A stretch of DNA of 64,000 nt from Neolentinus lepideus HHB14362 ss-1 (GCA_001632425.1 KV425620.1:106836-170835); one strand, 5' to 3'; counted from the stretch's first letter, positions 1 through 10,942 are shown. Program-made: numbers and translations. The notes: generated by a model from the letters alone, not told the origin.

Positions 1-333
1 TTTCCGACGGTTTGTTAGAGAGTGGAATGGTTCAGAAGTCTCCTGGGTTACGTATCAACACCGACCATCTCGATTCACGAGTAAGTCGTCTATTTGTATC
101 TGGCGGATATCTGACAGACTTGTCTGTCAAGTACATTAGAACTTACAGAGACCGCGATGCCGTCCGCAGTCCCAGAGATCTCTCTGGGGCTCTATAGTAC
201 GTAGACACCTTGTCTCCTACTCAGCGCAGACGGTTAACCGCCTCTGTACAGTACTCCGAACACAGGCCACACGTTCGGCGTTCCAAATCAATTCGTCGCG
301 ACGCCGCCCACCGCAATCCCTCCATTCGTCGTA
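1..333. other. Intergenic, no gene seen
   Basis: Upstream region of the gene starting at 334. I see no convincing coding frame or RNA gene here; the only open frame (12-197) starts with TTG and has no recognisable motif. Confidence 0.4.
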
Positions 334-2007
334 ATGCCTCGTTGTCAGGATTCGATTCTACTCAAAGCGCGCCGGGACCAGCGGTATAGATGCTCGTACG
401 AGGCTCTGAAGACTGCCTTCAGTCATTCCGAACGCATGCCGCGCGAATCCGTCGTCCATGCCTTGGAGACCGCCGCTGCTTATATGGCTTCCATCGTAGC
501 AGAAGCGAAGGGGAAAATTGAAGAGTTGCGTGCACAATTGGATGACGGCGCGGACTTGGACCGGCAAACGGTTGCGCACATAAAAAAAGAAAGATGGATG
601 GTCGAGAGGCGCTGCTCGCGACTTGAGGGCGACGAGCGGCTAGTCGAGGAGAAGGTCCATACGCTCAAGGCGGATCCGCATGCTTTGCTTGCTCACCGTA
701 GCTCCTCGACAAGCCGCGAGTCTAGACGACGCAAGAATCTTTCCATGTTTTTCGAACGATCCCCAACGAAGGTCTTCACGTCATGTCCACGACTCTTACA
801 ACCTATACGGGTGGACGACACCTCACGCATCAGGACCGTCAAGAACTTGTCATCTCCGACACGCCTTCGCCCACAATCTCCGAGAACATTATGGAAGTCG
901 TATCCCCTACCTAATTTAGTGGCGTCGCCGAAATCGTCCGCCACCGCCCGTCTGCCTCCCGACGAGACGGTGAAGACACGTCCACCTTCCCGTCGATGGA
1001 CTCGACAAGGAAACGTAACTCGTGGTCGCTCTGTCACTGCGTCTACTGCAAGCGAGTCCGTCTTCTCCGCGTGGGATGAAGATTGCTTCTCCAGGGACTC
1101 TCGGAGTGGGACCGCGCTGGTATACAGACCACTTAAACTATCTGAATCATCTGTGATGCACAAGCTGTCAGATGCTTTCGCCGCTGTCAAATACCCCAAT
1201 CAAGATTCTGTGGGCATCCCGGGATATGTTTGGGACCTGCTGGACGACTTTGAGATGGTGGGAGAGGAAATCACCTTTGCGTTCGACCCTGAGCTTCCTC
1301 CTTCGCCTACCTTACCCCAATTTGCGCGGCCGCTGGGCCGACGTCACTATTTCGAGGCTCAATACCCAGTCACTCCTTCCGAACCTCACTACCCACTAAC
1401 GAGAGCCGAAGCACTCACGGCGCAACCGGCCTCTCCTCCCCCACCCACGCGCGGCCACTCGCGGCGTAGAACCACTGCCTTTTCGCTCACTAGGTGGACT
1501 TCATCGTCATCGCCATCTTCACCTGCTCCTTCCTCTCATTCGCGCCCGCCTTCGACTCTACATTTGCATATCGAGTCTCCGAAAGCCGTGCGCAGGCGCT
1601 CCCAATCGCATCCATTACCGTTGAGCTCGAACATGCTTTACGCTATACCCGAGTCACCGAACCCCGGCCTCTCGCCACCGCCGATATCCGCGTCCGTGAG
1701 ATCTCAGCGATCGAACTGGTCGCATCGCCTGCATGCAAAGTCTCTGTTCCGTCTGGGTCACGCAGAACCCTCGGGCCTTAGTCCCTCGGCCCACAGCGGT
1801 AGCCAGGAAACGTTGTTCATCCAGGCGACTTCGCCCGACAGAGATCCTTTCTCAGCGACTACTCCGAGTCCATCACCGTACTCGATTCGGTCCGCACAAG
1901 ATGTACCACATTCGTCGGGTGAACGAGAACGGAGTACGTCGGAGCCCTTTCGGCGGAGAGATAGCATGGTGGCCAGGTTGAAGAAGCGTTTGCACGTCTT
2001 CAAGTAA
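334..2007 (+). CDS. Unrecognised Ser/Pro/Arg-rich protein, single exon
   Basis: An intact 557-residue frame opens with ATG and ends TAA with no intron needed, which is unusual beside its intron-rich neighbours. Residues about 45-115 are rich in Glu, Lys, Arg and Leu and look like a coiled coil (AEAKGKIEELRAQL, then ERWMVERRCSRLEGDERL). The rest is low complexity, rich in Ser, Pro and Arg, with repeated SPxxP-type stretches typical of disordered, phosphorylated proteins. The C-terminus is basic (MVARLKKRLHVFK). I see no signal peptide, membrane helix or known domain. The frame is far longer than any competing frame, so I take it as real, but I assign no function. Confidence 0.6.
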   Translation: MPRCQDSILLKARRDQRYRCSYEALKTAFSHSERMPRESVVHALETAAAYMASIVAEAKGKIEELRAQLDDGADLDRQTVAHIKKERWMVERRCSRLEGDERLVEEKVHTLKADPHALLAHRSSSTSRESRRRKNLSMFFERSPTKVFTSCPRLLQPIRVDDTSRIRTVKNLSSPTRLRPQSPRTLWKSYPLPNLVASPKSSATARLPPDETVKTRPPSRRWTRQGNVTRGRSVTASTASESVFSAWDEDCFSRDSRSGTALVYRPLKLSESSVMHKLSDAFAAVKYPNQDSVGIPGYVWDLLDDFEMVGEEITFAFDPELPPSPTLPQFARPLGRRHYFEAQYPVTPSEPHYPLTRAEALTAQPASPPPPTRGHSRRRTTAFSLTRWTSSSSPSSPAPSSHSRPPSTLHLHIESPKAVRRRSQSHPLPLSSNMLYAIPESPNPGLSPPPISASVRSQRSNWSHRLHAKSLFRLGHAEPSGLSPSAHSGSQETLFIQATSPDRDPFSATTPSPSPYSIRSAQDVPHSSGERERSTSEPFRRRDSMVARLKKRLHVFK

Positions 2008-2420
2008 CAAGCATTAATATTCGTATCTCCGTTCGTTCTGCTAGGTTAATGTATTGGGTCAAGGGATCTTACCGACATCTTATATCAATAGCAGTATTTC
2101 CTTCTCTTGTAGTCCTTTTGGAGAACTGTAGGCTGCTGGTCCTTCTTCGTACGTTGCTCCATGTATCATACTTAATATATAATGTAATCGCGAGCGCTAG
2201 CCATAATAGAATCCGAAGTTTTGGCGTACCAAGAGCAATCTTAGAGAGAGCGCCCAAAGGGCATCTTAGGAAATCCCGGAGAGTGACTGGGTGCATTACC
2301 GACCCTTTCGTCCACCATATCACGGGGACGTGAGCATGTGAGAACCCATTCGAAGCCTACGCAGAGAGTTGAGCTCGACGACAAGTGCGCCGCCTGTAAA
2401 GGTAATCTTGGACGAATGTC
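2008..2420. other. Intergenic, nothing seen
   Basis: Region between two convergent genes (334-2007 forward, 2421-3101 reverse); it should hold both 3' ends. No coding frame with recognisable content. Confidence 0.4.
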
Positions 2421-3101
2421 CTAAGCATCATCGCCAAATGATAACAATTTCTTCTCTGGCTTTTTGGCTTTCTTCTTTGAGACTTTACCGGAAGGAGCAG
2501 AGGGTGGCTCTGAGTCCTTCCTTTCATCTCGCAGATCACTGATTGCTTTCCTCTTGCCAGCCTTGGACGTCGATTTCGAAGAGGAAAATGATAGCCCAGT
2601 TCTCTCTTCGGCAGGCTTGGTCGAGGCTTTGGAATCTTTCAGTTTATCGAATGATGTTCCTTTGGATCCTTTCACTTCCTTCGCCAGAGCTTCAAAGGAA
2701 TCGTCGACTGGAGCCAATCCTTTCGCTAGTAATACATTATTATCAACTCACGCCTCGCCCTAAGGAACTCAGTGCGCACCTTTCCGCCGCTCATTCTCTG
2801 CCTGCCGCTCAGTCAGATGTCTTCCTTCCTTCAGTACAATGACCTGTGGCTTCTCGTCATCAGCATCCTCTTCATCAAGCTCGTCCGCACTTCCAGGATT
2901 GTCTGGCGGACGTTCGGGGATTAGCGGCCTCTTGGGTATTGGCGGCCGCCCGGAACCGTCGTATTCAAATTCTTCGTACTCGTCTTCGTCGTCCTGGATG
3001 CCTGCAACGCGGTTCTGGAATTTCTGGAGGAAGGAAGGAGTATGGTGCTGGTATGATAGCCGTGATGAGAGCTGAGCGCGAGTGGGCTCCTTCGGCGCCA
3101 T
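2421..3101 (-). CDS. DUF4604 (KIAA1143-like) family protein
   Basis: Two exons, 3101-2780 and 2725-2421, joined across a 54-bp GT-AG intron (GTGCGC...CTAG), give 208 residues. The N-terminus carries the family signature: a Ser-Tyr-x-x-x-x-PSFLQKFQNRV stretch, a long acidic run, then the PQVIVLKEG motif near residue 85. The protein ends in a Lys-rich tail followed by KKLLSFGDDA, matching the LLSF-acidic ending of KIAA1143 homologues. Start: ATG at 3101 (MAPKEPTR) is preferred over an in-frame upstream alternative start at 3179 because family similarity begins there. Family members are small, disordered and probably nuclear; no biochemical role is established that I can name. Confidence 0.82.
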
Positions 3102-3539
3102 TTTGGAATCACGTTTCGTAAGAGGACCAAGGTAAAATCGAATAAGATATATTGAGGGACTTGATCCAGTAGATGTCAAGTTATTGGCTCGTATACCAGA
3201 CGAAACACGGAAGGTGGCGGCATTGTTTGGACGTGTTAGAATCCAATATCTTTGACAAACATGTCACAATAACTTTGCCGTAAAACATTCGTCTTTCTCA
3301 TGTCAGAGCATCCTGACTTTCATGCAACTGAGGGACAGGTCGTGAAGAAGATGATCGGCGTTGGACAATACACAAAGCCAGAGGCGTCGATACACACGCA
3401 CGTACACCTTGGGTTTAGTTCCCTTGTTGAAGGGTAGCTGTCGTCCGACGCGCTGAAGATATCGGTTGATCCTGAAATTTGCCATGGTATATCAATTGCA
3501 TATGCACCAATCAAGGCGCCGTCAATGCACTCTCTGCAG
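3102..3539. other. Intergenic, nothing seen
   Basis: Region between the DUF4604 gene start and the stop codon of the SRPK-like kinase, both on the reverse strand. It must hold the kinase terminator and the DUF4604 promoter; no coding signal recognised. Confidence 0.35.
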
Positions 3540-4956
3540 TTACTCATCCACAGCGTTTAACCAACGATCCTCGCACAGTTCGGCTGCAGTAGCCCTTTTC
3601 TCTGGCTCCCACTGCAGGAACCGTCTAATAAAGCGCAGGAACTCAGCTTTATTTTCACCATCCAGACGCGACTCCTTTGACTCGAGTGACATCTTGCGAG
3701 GGATTGGGAAGCGACTTATCCACTGTCCGTTTGTGTCGAAATAGTGCTCGTGGATTAACTGCGGGCGCCTTACACGCTCCAGGAAGGTGAGCGGTGGGGG
3801 ACCCATGATGGCGACCATTTGTGCTACATGGGGGATATTCGATTCTCTGCCAGTTGACAAGTATGGAGAGAAGAGGGGCTGATTTTCGAACATATGCCAA
3901 AGCTAGTCACGAAGGTTGGGCACATTGTACAAGCTTCGCGTGAGAGAGAAACGAACAAACGCACGGACAGACATACCATTACGCCAGCATTCCATATATC
4001 GACGGGATACGAAAAAGGTATTTCGAGTACGACCTCCGGCGCGCGATACGGGAATGGTTGGATGTCGTCGTAGTAGATTGTGGAAGTGTCTCCAGGACGT
4101 GTCTCACCGAAATCGCTGAGGACAATGTTGGTTATGTCATCGGAGATCGCCACATAGGGCGTCGTGTGTACAACTCTTTCGCCCTCGATCTTCCTGGGAG
4201 AGGGCTCTCGGGCTTCGAGTGCCTCAATCTCTCGAAAGACATCATCGTTATTAACACTGAGAAGAAAGTTCTCCTGGCGGAGATCTAGAGAGTGATGTGC
4301 ATTTTGAGTGTCCCCAAATCCACAGGCATTGTCAAGCATGAAGCTCACCGCAATGGATTAACTTAGCCTCCGTGTGGAGAAACTTCAGTGCCTCGAGGAC
4401 TTTGAGCGCGGTGAGACGAAAGAGGACGAGATCCCAATTCTGGACTTTCTGGCTGCAGACGGCGAGACTGATGCTGAGTGGCTCGAGCACAAAACATTCG
4501 TGAACCGCGCCCTCTATGCCTTCGATTGTGAAGCTGTCCCAGCATTTCTGGACTACAGGCGATTCTCCAATACAGCGTAATCGCTCGAATGCGGCCTTCT
4601 CGCGCGGGATGCTGGGATAGTCACGTGTACAGACCTTGAGCGCCACGTATCTGTGATCCCTGTAGAAGAGCGACAGTTGATAGGTTCATGTGAGTTCCAG
4701 AGGATTGACGGACGTACATGAGATCACGACAGAGCCAGACAGTAGCCGAGGTGCCATAGCCAAGCTTAGACAAGACTTGGTACCGAGATTGGAAGAGCTG
4801 GCCGATGCGTACGGGGTAATATGTGCTCGGGTTATACCATGAGAACTGTTCTTCTTCTACTTTCTTGGAGCCTTCCAAGAGAGTAAATCCAGAGGATGCA
4901 AGGGTGCGAGGCGGGGACATCGCTCGAGTAGAGAACCGACGCACCCAGCGAAGCAT
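3540..4956 (-). CDS. SRPK-like serine/threonine protein kinase
   Basis: Four exons (4956-4718, 4659-4349, 4284-3977, 3902-3540) with GT-AG introns of 58, 64 and 74 bp splice to 406 residues. After a basic N-terminus (MLRWVRRFSTRAM) comes YYPVRIGQLFQSRYQVLSKL, the start typical of SRPK-like kinases, then the Gly loop LGYGTSATVW, the ATP-binding Lys in YVALKV, a catalytic loop rebuilt across intron 2 as IHCDLRQENFL, the DFG motif in LSDFGE, YRAPEVVL and PVDIWNAGVM. The usual loop Lys (HxDxK) is Arg here, so the loop is slightly degenerate; activity is plausible but not certain. The acidic insert typical of metazoan SRPKs is absent, as in many fungal paralogues. SRPKs phosphorylate SR splicing factors, but the many agaricomycete paralogues are uncharacterised. 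A tandem repeat lies just upstream. Confidence 0.85.
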
Positions 4957-4992
4957 TATTATGGTGGTTGTGAGTAAGAATATCTCTCGGAT

Positions 4993-5300
4993 GTAGCGGT
5001 GTGTTCAAGTTCGCGTTCTCCACTAATCTTACTTCATGCTGTCTAATCAGAAGCTAAACTGACCCGGGATGCCCGCGTCGTTACTTCTACAACAACAAGA
5101 ACTTGTAGACAACAATTACTTGAATGATCATCATTCTCTACGTAGCGGTATGCATGTTCAAGTTCTCGAGCGTCCTCGGCTAATCCTACTGGGTGCCCTC
5201 CAACTAGAAGCTTGAGCCGAGATGCCCATGGCCATCACTTCTACCAGAACAACGACTTGCGTACAATAACTAACCAAAAATCATCATTCCCTGCGGTTTC
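4993..5300. repeat. Imperfect ~150-bp tandem repeat, two units
   Basis: GTAGCGG occurs at 4993 and 5142, and a GCGGTTTCAAG version at 5293. Between these marks the units align: each has a 'TCAAGTTC...CTAATC' block, a 'CCGAGATGCCC' or 'CCGGGATGCCC' block, 'CACTTCTAC' or 'TACTTCTAC', and ends in 'ATCATCATTC'. The spacing is about 150 bp with many substitutions, so the duplication is old. It lies directly upstream of the SRPK-like kinase and may include its promoter. Confidence 0.6.
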
Positions 5301-6239
5301 AAGCGTGCTTCTACCCACAGTAGAAGAATAACTGAACAGTATGATACATCAGGAAGGTGGCGTTCTTCTGTGGTGCTCATCATTTCATTCTTTTCCTCAA
5401 CTAATGTGTCTTCTTGATGTCGTACTCGTTATTGTTAGTGCTTGACGGGAATAGCAACCACAATGCACCATGTAAAGCAGTCGGCTGCATTCCAGCTTTG
5501 TCTTTAAATATGTCAGTTAGTCACTTTTGCCGCAGAACATCGACATCCCACTCACCTCTCTTCCAGCTTCTGTAAAGCTCAGCACCCCGACTTGCCTTAT
5601 GTCCTACATACCCAAACGATTTTATACCATCCTCTCCGGCGGCACCCAGTTGTCGACTTTTGTGAGGCTCGGGCCAGAATGGGTCCCTCGCATCAAGGCC
5701 GCTTTGAAAAAGATTGACAAGCAGGCACGTACGCTCCGTGACTGTGGATGTCTTCAGCTGAGCTAACATATATGTCAAGTTCACCGACCAAAGATTAGGG
5801 GTCCAAATCAAGTGTGTAATTAGTGAACACTGCCTTTCTGTTTGACTCTGACTCAGTACGCCGTTGCAGTGGTGTCAACCATCCGTCGACCACAAAACCT
5901 GGTACGGAGTGTGTCTCAGTGCAGCTCTACAAGATCGACGAGAATAAGAACATCATAAGCCGGAGAAATTATGCATCGTTTCACATCAATGCTGACAATA
6001 CTGTGACATTCTCTGCCAGGTGAGGGGAAGACTTGAAGCTGACTGATGAAGAGATTGCAGCTGAAGCGGATACATCAGCTTGAGGATATTGACCTGACCT
6101 AGAGCTCACCCAAGTAGTCTATCTTTCATGAATCATTGCAGTATCTCTACAAGTATGGGTTTATAGTGTCTTACGCATTTATTTCTGACTTGATATACCT
6201 GTTTCATCTCTCGCCTTCATTTTGGTATAACGGGTCCTA
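5301..6239. other. No intact gene; possible coding remnant at 5527-6023
   Basis: Forward frames 5527-5766 and 5850-6023 look protein-like (LGPEWVPRIKAALKKIDKQ; later SRRNYASFHINADNTVTF) and could be exons of one small gene, but I cannot join them convincingly or name a family. Treated as a possible remnant only. Confidence 0.25.
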
Positions 6240-6905
6240 CCGGACAAAATAGACAACAACTACCTCTAAACTGGATGTAAGCCTGTGCAACTGTGTGTAA
6301 ATTAAAGCACACTCACCTGCACAGGTTGCACACAAGGGAGACTCACTTGCACACAGCTGAACTTGGGTGCATGAATGCAATCAAGTGCAAGCAAATGTTT
6401 TTGCGTGCAAATCATGTTCTAGCCACAGCCCGTGTGCGCAAGCAACCGGTGAGCAGTGTCGGGCACGGCTCGGCTCAGCCCAAAAGCTGGGGCTCGGGAT
6501 TGGCTTTCAGATGTTCCAGTGTCATCATTAGTGGGTACGGCCAGGTTCAGCTCCAGGCCGGCCAGCAGCAAACTATCCATGGAGGGATATATTACCTATT
6601 GAGAGGTAAGATTATATGTCTATCAAGTTTTTCAATTATATAAAGATGATTTAGACTGACAGATTTCCAAAACACAACATCTTTTGCCCACTAAGGAGTA
6701 CAGACATGGCAGGCTTGGGCATTTGGGCCGGACTGTGCCCTATATTACCAGCAGTGAGAGGGCCGGTGGCTGCCGAAGCTTGCACACAGGCATGGGAATA
6801 TCTTACTCAAGTGGATGCAGGTGAGTGCAACTAGTACTGAGTGCAATCATGTGCAAGTGAATGTAACTGCATGCATCTGTGTGCATCTGTTTGCAGCTGA
6901 ATTAA
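6240..6905. mobile_element. Non-autonomous element with TGCA-rich subterminal repeats
   Basis: Both ends of this 0.67-kb stretch carry dense short TGCA-centred repeats. The left cluster (about 6285-6415) is dominated by TTGCAC/TGCACA and the right one (about 6780-6900) by GTGCAA/GTGCAT, so the clusters are inverted relative to each other. Such subterminal repeat clusters are characteristic of class II elements, where they bind transposase. Exact ends and target duplication were not found and no coding capacity is seen. Confidence 0.4.
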
Positions 6906-7510
6906 AATGACTTCTAAGTGTATGCTAGCTTGTGCTGGCATGAAGGTATGTATTTTTGTCTGATACGGTCTGTCATAGTTTTGACCATGCTGTTGTGGTA
7001 CATATTTCAAAGACTCCTTTGACTATGCTTCTTTATTATTTGAAGTATTTGTTATCCCTGTGCACTGTCACTACTGCATCCCTCTTCAGTTAATTTGAAG
7101 GGGAGTTCATTTTTGGGGGCAAATGGCGACATCTTTTGGTTCTAGTTCTGAAAGAATGAGCTGATATAACCCATTTGACTGAAGCAGGCATCATATTGTA
7201 TTCTTATCATGGGCATTAGTATATGTACTAGTTCCTTTGCATCTGCTACATGAAATGTTCGAGGCTGTCAACAAAGGTCATGGTAAATAGTGCTCAAAGT
7301 CTTGAATACCTTGCACTGTTACTCCGCAATGCAGATAAGTACTGTGACTGGTAGTAGACACAGCATGTGTCCTTTTTGTGATGCACCTGGCACGTCGATA
7401 CTAGTTACTAATGTTAGGGGATAAACCCTTCCCGGCGACTTTGTTGCAAAGAACAACTATGGAGAACAGCATGGACATAGTCAGAGTCTCTCCCTCTGAA
7501 TCCATGGAGA
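6906..7510. other. Intergenic in repeat island, nothing assigned
   Basis: AT-rich sequence between two repeats without a coding frame of note. Confidence 0.3.
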
Positions 7511-7514
7511 CCGT

Positions 7515-8826
7515 TGATAGGCCCTGTTGGCTTCTGACCCCAGAAAATGTGATTTAGGGTGATTCCATGCACTTCATGGGAATGGCGACTTAGCGACTCA
7601 ATAGTGCACTGTCGGTACTCTGCACACTACTGACCCTATGCCCCAGCGACAAGGCTCTTGGCTCCTCGGCACACTTAGGATGGCTTCTCGGTAGCTCAGT
7701 TGGCTGAACGTCATTCAGTTGAGTCATCAGCATCTCAGCATGCACTGCCCAATGTTGTTACTGTGGTCTGAACTGAGGCGGTGTCTCAGGGTGCCTTTCC
7801 ATATGGCGAACAGCCCACCGTTGCTTTGTATCAGCTCTAGTTCTATTGGCATGACTTTCCTTATGTGTGCAGTGTGCATCAACACATGGTGTGACTACGG
7901 CTGTCATGACACCGCCACACAATATAGCAGCCCCGCCCTTTATCCCTATTCTGGCAAGATAGCGCTAGAGTCAGCAGCATAGCCCGCCGTCGGATCATCA
8001 AGGAGGCATGCTCTAACGCAAAGTCAAGACACCCAACTGGCTCCCACCTGAGGAATGGTGCATGTGCTAGAGTTGGTCACGAGGGGTAATGGTCGAGGAT
8101 CACATGCGGGATAGGAATGAGGCAGTACAAGTCATATGGATGTGAGGCTGAACAGAGGCACAACTCACGGTAGTAGGTAGTTAGGATCAGACATAGAGCA
8201 GTTGCTCTCTTGTATTTAAGACATTACTCTTCTGTTTTGCACAACAAGTTATCTTCACCACACTCTTCAGATTTCAGTCTCATGTCAGAGTTTCTTTTAA
8301 GTCCATCTTGCAACTTGCGTTTAGGTACTCTTGCATACCTCTGACTTCACCCAGAGATAGCGACAGAGCAAGTCAGCGTAGCATTGCTGATCATAAGCAA
8401 ATCCCTATACAAAGTCTCTCTATGTTAGGCAGCCTTGTGTGCTGCAGCATCATACTAACCAGAGTCTATACATCCAAGTTAGAGGTAGCGACTGCAAGTA
8501 GTGCTCCACTACAGAGCACCGAAGACCATACAGTGCCGAGCAGGAGAAGTACCATATAGCACCTACACAGCACTGTGCACATAGCACTACATAGTGCATA
8601 GTGTCATTCTCTATCATCAGACTGCCGCCGAATAGCGACTTGGCACCAAACTCCCTTTAGCCCGAACTATACATCTCACCTACACCTGTCCCCTCTGAAC
8701 TAATCATACCCTTCATTACCCCGGGCCTCGCAGCCATCTGACACCAAGGGTTTGGTGTTTGCTTTGTGGTTGTGTCTAGCTTTAGGTCTCATTTCCACGG
8801 GTTTCATCGTGTGTCAGTGCATATCA
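7515..8826 (+). mobile_element. 1.31-kb LTR-like repeat, copy A
   Basis: Starts TGATAGGCCC and ends GCATATCA: TG...CA ends within a 5-bp inverted pair TGATA/TATCA. It is flanked on both sides by CCGT (7511-7514 and 8827-8830), a likely 4-bp target duplication. A TATTTAA box at about 8214 fits an LTR promoter. A second copy of the same length lies inverted at 12296-21549, split by the Gypsy element. No internal element is seen between two copies in direct orientation, so this is probably a solo LTR. It interrupts a decayed kinase gene. Confidence 0.55.
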
Positions 8827-9702
8827 CCGTCATGGTCAGCTGTTTGTCACAGTTCTCGAGGATCATGTCAGAAACCAGAGGCTTGAGGAACTCAAAGCCG
8901 ATGTGGCACTGTGGGCACTGATAAGCCTCAGATATGGAGAACATGCACTGCAGAAGTAGTCTACCTCCATTAGTTGCTTCTCTAGCATGCTGAAAAGATC
9001 CGTCGGAAAAGGGGTGCAACTTTTTGTGGAATTATTTTCTGGAGTAGCAGTCAGTGCTCGGGTGCTGATTTATCGGCCTTGTACGATCTCTTCCATCGGG
9101 GGCATGTCTTCTGCCTTGAAACCATGGGTTCAGCAAAGATTGATGAAGTAGTACTGAATACTTAGGCCACTGCATCTGAGTATAATGCAAAGTATTGCCC
9201 TTGAAATCTCTGCTGCAATTATATTACACAGGATGGAATAAGTATGGAAAGTAAATCAGATTTATCCATGATAGTATTACATGTGTAGTCCCCTTTGTCA
9301 GTTGAAATGATATACATGAGGAGAAAGGGTAGTTTCACTGACCTATGTGCAATTATATTTCTGTACAAGAAATGTATCCCTGAGAATGCACCACAACATG
9401 GACAGAATGCCAGAGGTGAACAGATCCATCTCAGGGGTTTGTTGAATAAAAGAGATTACTTCTCCAATTGTGTTGAAGGGAAGCCCATCCCATATTCTTA
9501 GGAAGGGCATGACAAGAATTTGCATTTCAGCATCATCTAGTACATCCAATGCTTCATAGAGTGGTATGCAACAGTCCTATGAGTTGTAGCAGAGTGGATC
9601 TGATGACAAGAGCATGCCAATTTCTCCCTCCTCAGGCTCGTGATGCTTTGGTATACAGTCCCAAACAACCAAGGCACTGTCAGATACACGCATGGCATCC
9701 AT
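8827..9702 (-). pseudogene. Decayed protein kinase copy 1 (agaricomycete family)
   Basis: Reading the reverse strand in several frames recovers, in order, pieces of one kinase: MDAMRVSDSALVV and EPEEGEIGMLLSSDPL near the start, then MQILVMPFLRIWDGLPFNTI at about 9500, DYTCNTIMDKSDLL, RDFKGN..HYTQ at about 9200, and GFEFLKPLVSDMILEN at about 8870. These match the order and wording of a large agaricomycete family of single-domain kinases. There are in-frame stops and frameshifts throughout, the DFG region is unreadable, and the C-terminal end is cut by the LTR-like repeat at 7515-8826. Identity is by motif memory. Confidence 0.55.
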
Positions 9703-9849
9703 CAGTTCAGAATACTGATTGGAAATGAGAATGGCACACAGATATAATAGCTGAATACACAGACTGGAGGAACAACACTGATAATCCAGATAGACAAACA
9801 ACCAGGCATGAATAACAACAAGGTCCTAGGTCGGCATAGCTATAGCTGG

Positions 9850-10846
9850 TGTCCACCACAACACATCCCGCATGCCAATACCAATGGCCTACACTCTTGA
9901 AGAACCTGTTCATTGTATCTTCATCATGAGGAACAACTCTGGAATGCAGCTTAGAAGTAGGGAGAGTCCTGCAGATCTCTCCAAACTGGTTGAGCACCAC
10001 TTCCATATTTGGCCACTTGTTAGGAGTCTCCTGCATCATGTCAGAGACCAGTGGCTGAAGGAACTCAAAGCCAAGGTTAGGCTACAAGTGTCAGTGAGCA
10101 TTATTTGCAGAAGACATATAGCCAGATTAGCATACCTCCAATTGTTGCTCTCACATTACTTTACTGAGATAATGTTATGAAAATAGTGGGTCACGGGACA
10201 GAGCACTGAGTCATATTTCAAATTCCTTTATCACATGCCTATCGCTTCACTTACACATCATTCACATGCTTCAGCATGGACAGAGTCATTTTCCTTATAT
10301 GTACAAATATTCCCTAGATGTCAGAGGATCTCGGGATCCATCATTCACATGCCTCGGCATGAACATTCTAGTTTGTTCCATGTAGTTCTTTTCTCTGACT
10401 CATACAGTCTAGATCAGTCTAGGTAGTTCTTTCTCTGAGTAGAACCACACATGACCAAGCTTCTGCAGCTGGTCTGTGCGCAGGGGACTGGGGTATATAA
10501 GGCATACCATATCTTGTACTTTCCCTAGTTCAACCTTCTTGTAATCTACCACCTACTCTGAACTCTACCCTTGGCTAGTGGGACTACCTCACGTAGAGGA
10601 CTCACAGAACTATACTCTCAGGCCAAGCCTTGAGATAGCAGTACACTTTGCTAAGTGTACAGTACACGAACATGTTTAGGGTCACTTCCTAACAGATAAT
10701 ATATGTCAGTTAGAAAAGGATTGTACATCTTTGTAGCATTTCATTCTAACGAAGTAGGATGGTGCTCAGGCGCAGATTTAGCAACCCCCATCACAACCAC
10801 CTCCATAGGGGGCATATCTTCCAGCTTATAGCTGTGGATCAAACTG
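9850..10846 (-). pseudogene. Decayed protein kinase copy 2, C-terminal part
   Basis: Reverse-strand pieces in order: EDMPPMEVV and AKSAPEH just inside 10846, then FEFLQPLVSDMMQ at about 10050, then PNMEVVLNQFGEICRTLP and MNRFFKSVGHWYWHAG down to about 9850. This is the activation-segment to C-terminal part of the same kinase family as copy 1. A solo LTR (10173-10694) sits between the pieces. The N-terminal remainder lies 12.8 kb away at 23609-23751, across the large inverted-repeat element, and the two halves meet at the DFG motif. Confidence 0.55.
10173..10694 (+). mobile_element. Solo LTR of the Gypsy family
   Basis: This 522-bp copy has the same length as the two LTRs of the complete element, but is inverted relative to them. 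It starts TGTTATGAAAATAG and ends CTTCCTAACA. A perfect 5-bp target duplication GATAA flanks it (10168-10172 and 10695-10699). TATATAA at 10494-10500 and AGTTCAACCT at 10527-10536 are the promoter and likely RNA start of the family. The solo state implies LTR-LTR recombination after insertion. Confidence 0.92.
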
Positions 10847-10942
10847 GGAGACAAGGCCTACCACTTAACTTCCTTATTGGGAACACATGTTTTATGCACA
10901 TGGAGTTGCAGAGATGTGCGAACTATGAGCAAAATTCGCTAA

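Noticed and set aside
2464..2842. Forward frames over the DUF4604 gene
   Set aside because: They are antisense shadows; the reverse strand gives a spliced protein with family motifs.
7685..7740. A-box-like GGTAGCTCAGTTGG suggesting a tRNA or SINE head
   Set aside because: No B box follows at a suitable distance, and copy B of the repeat does not keep the motif.
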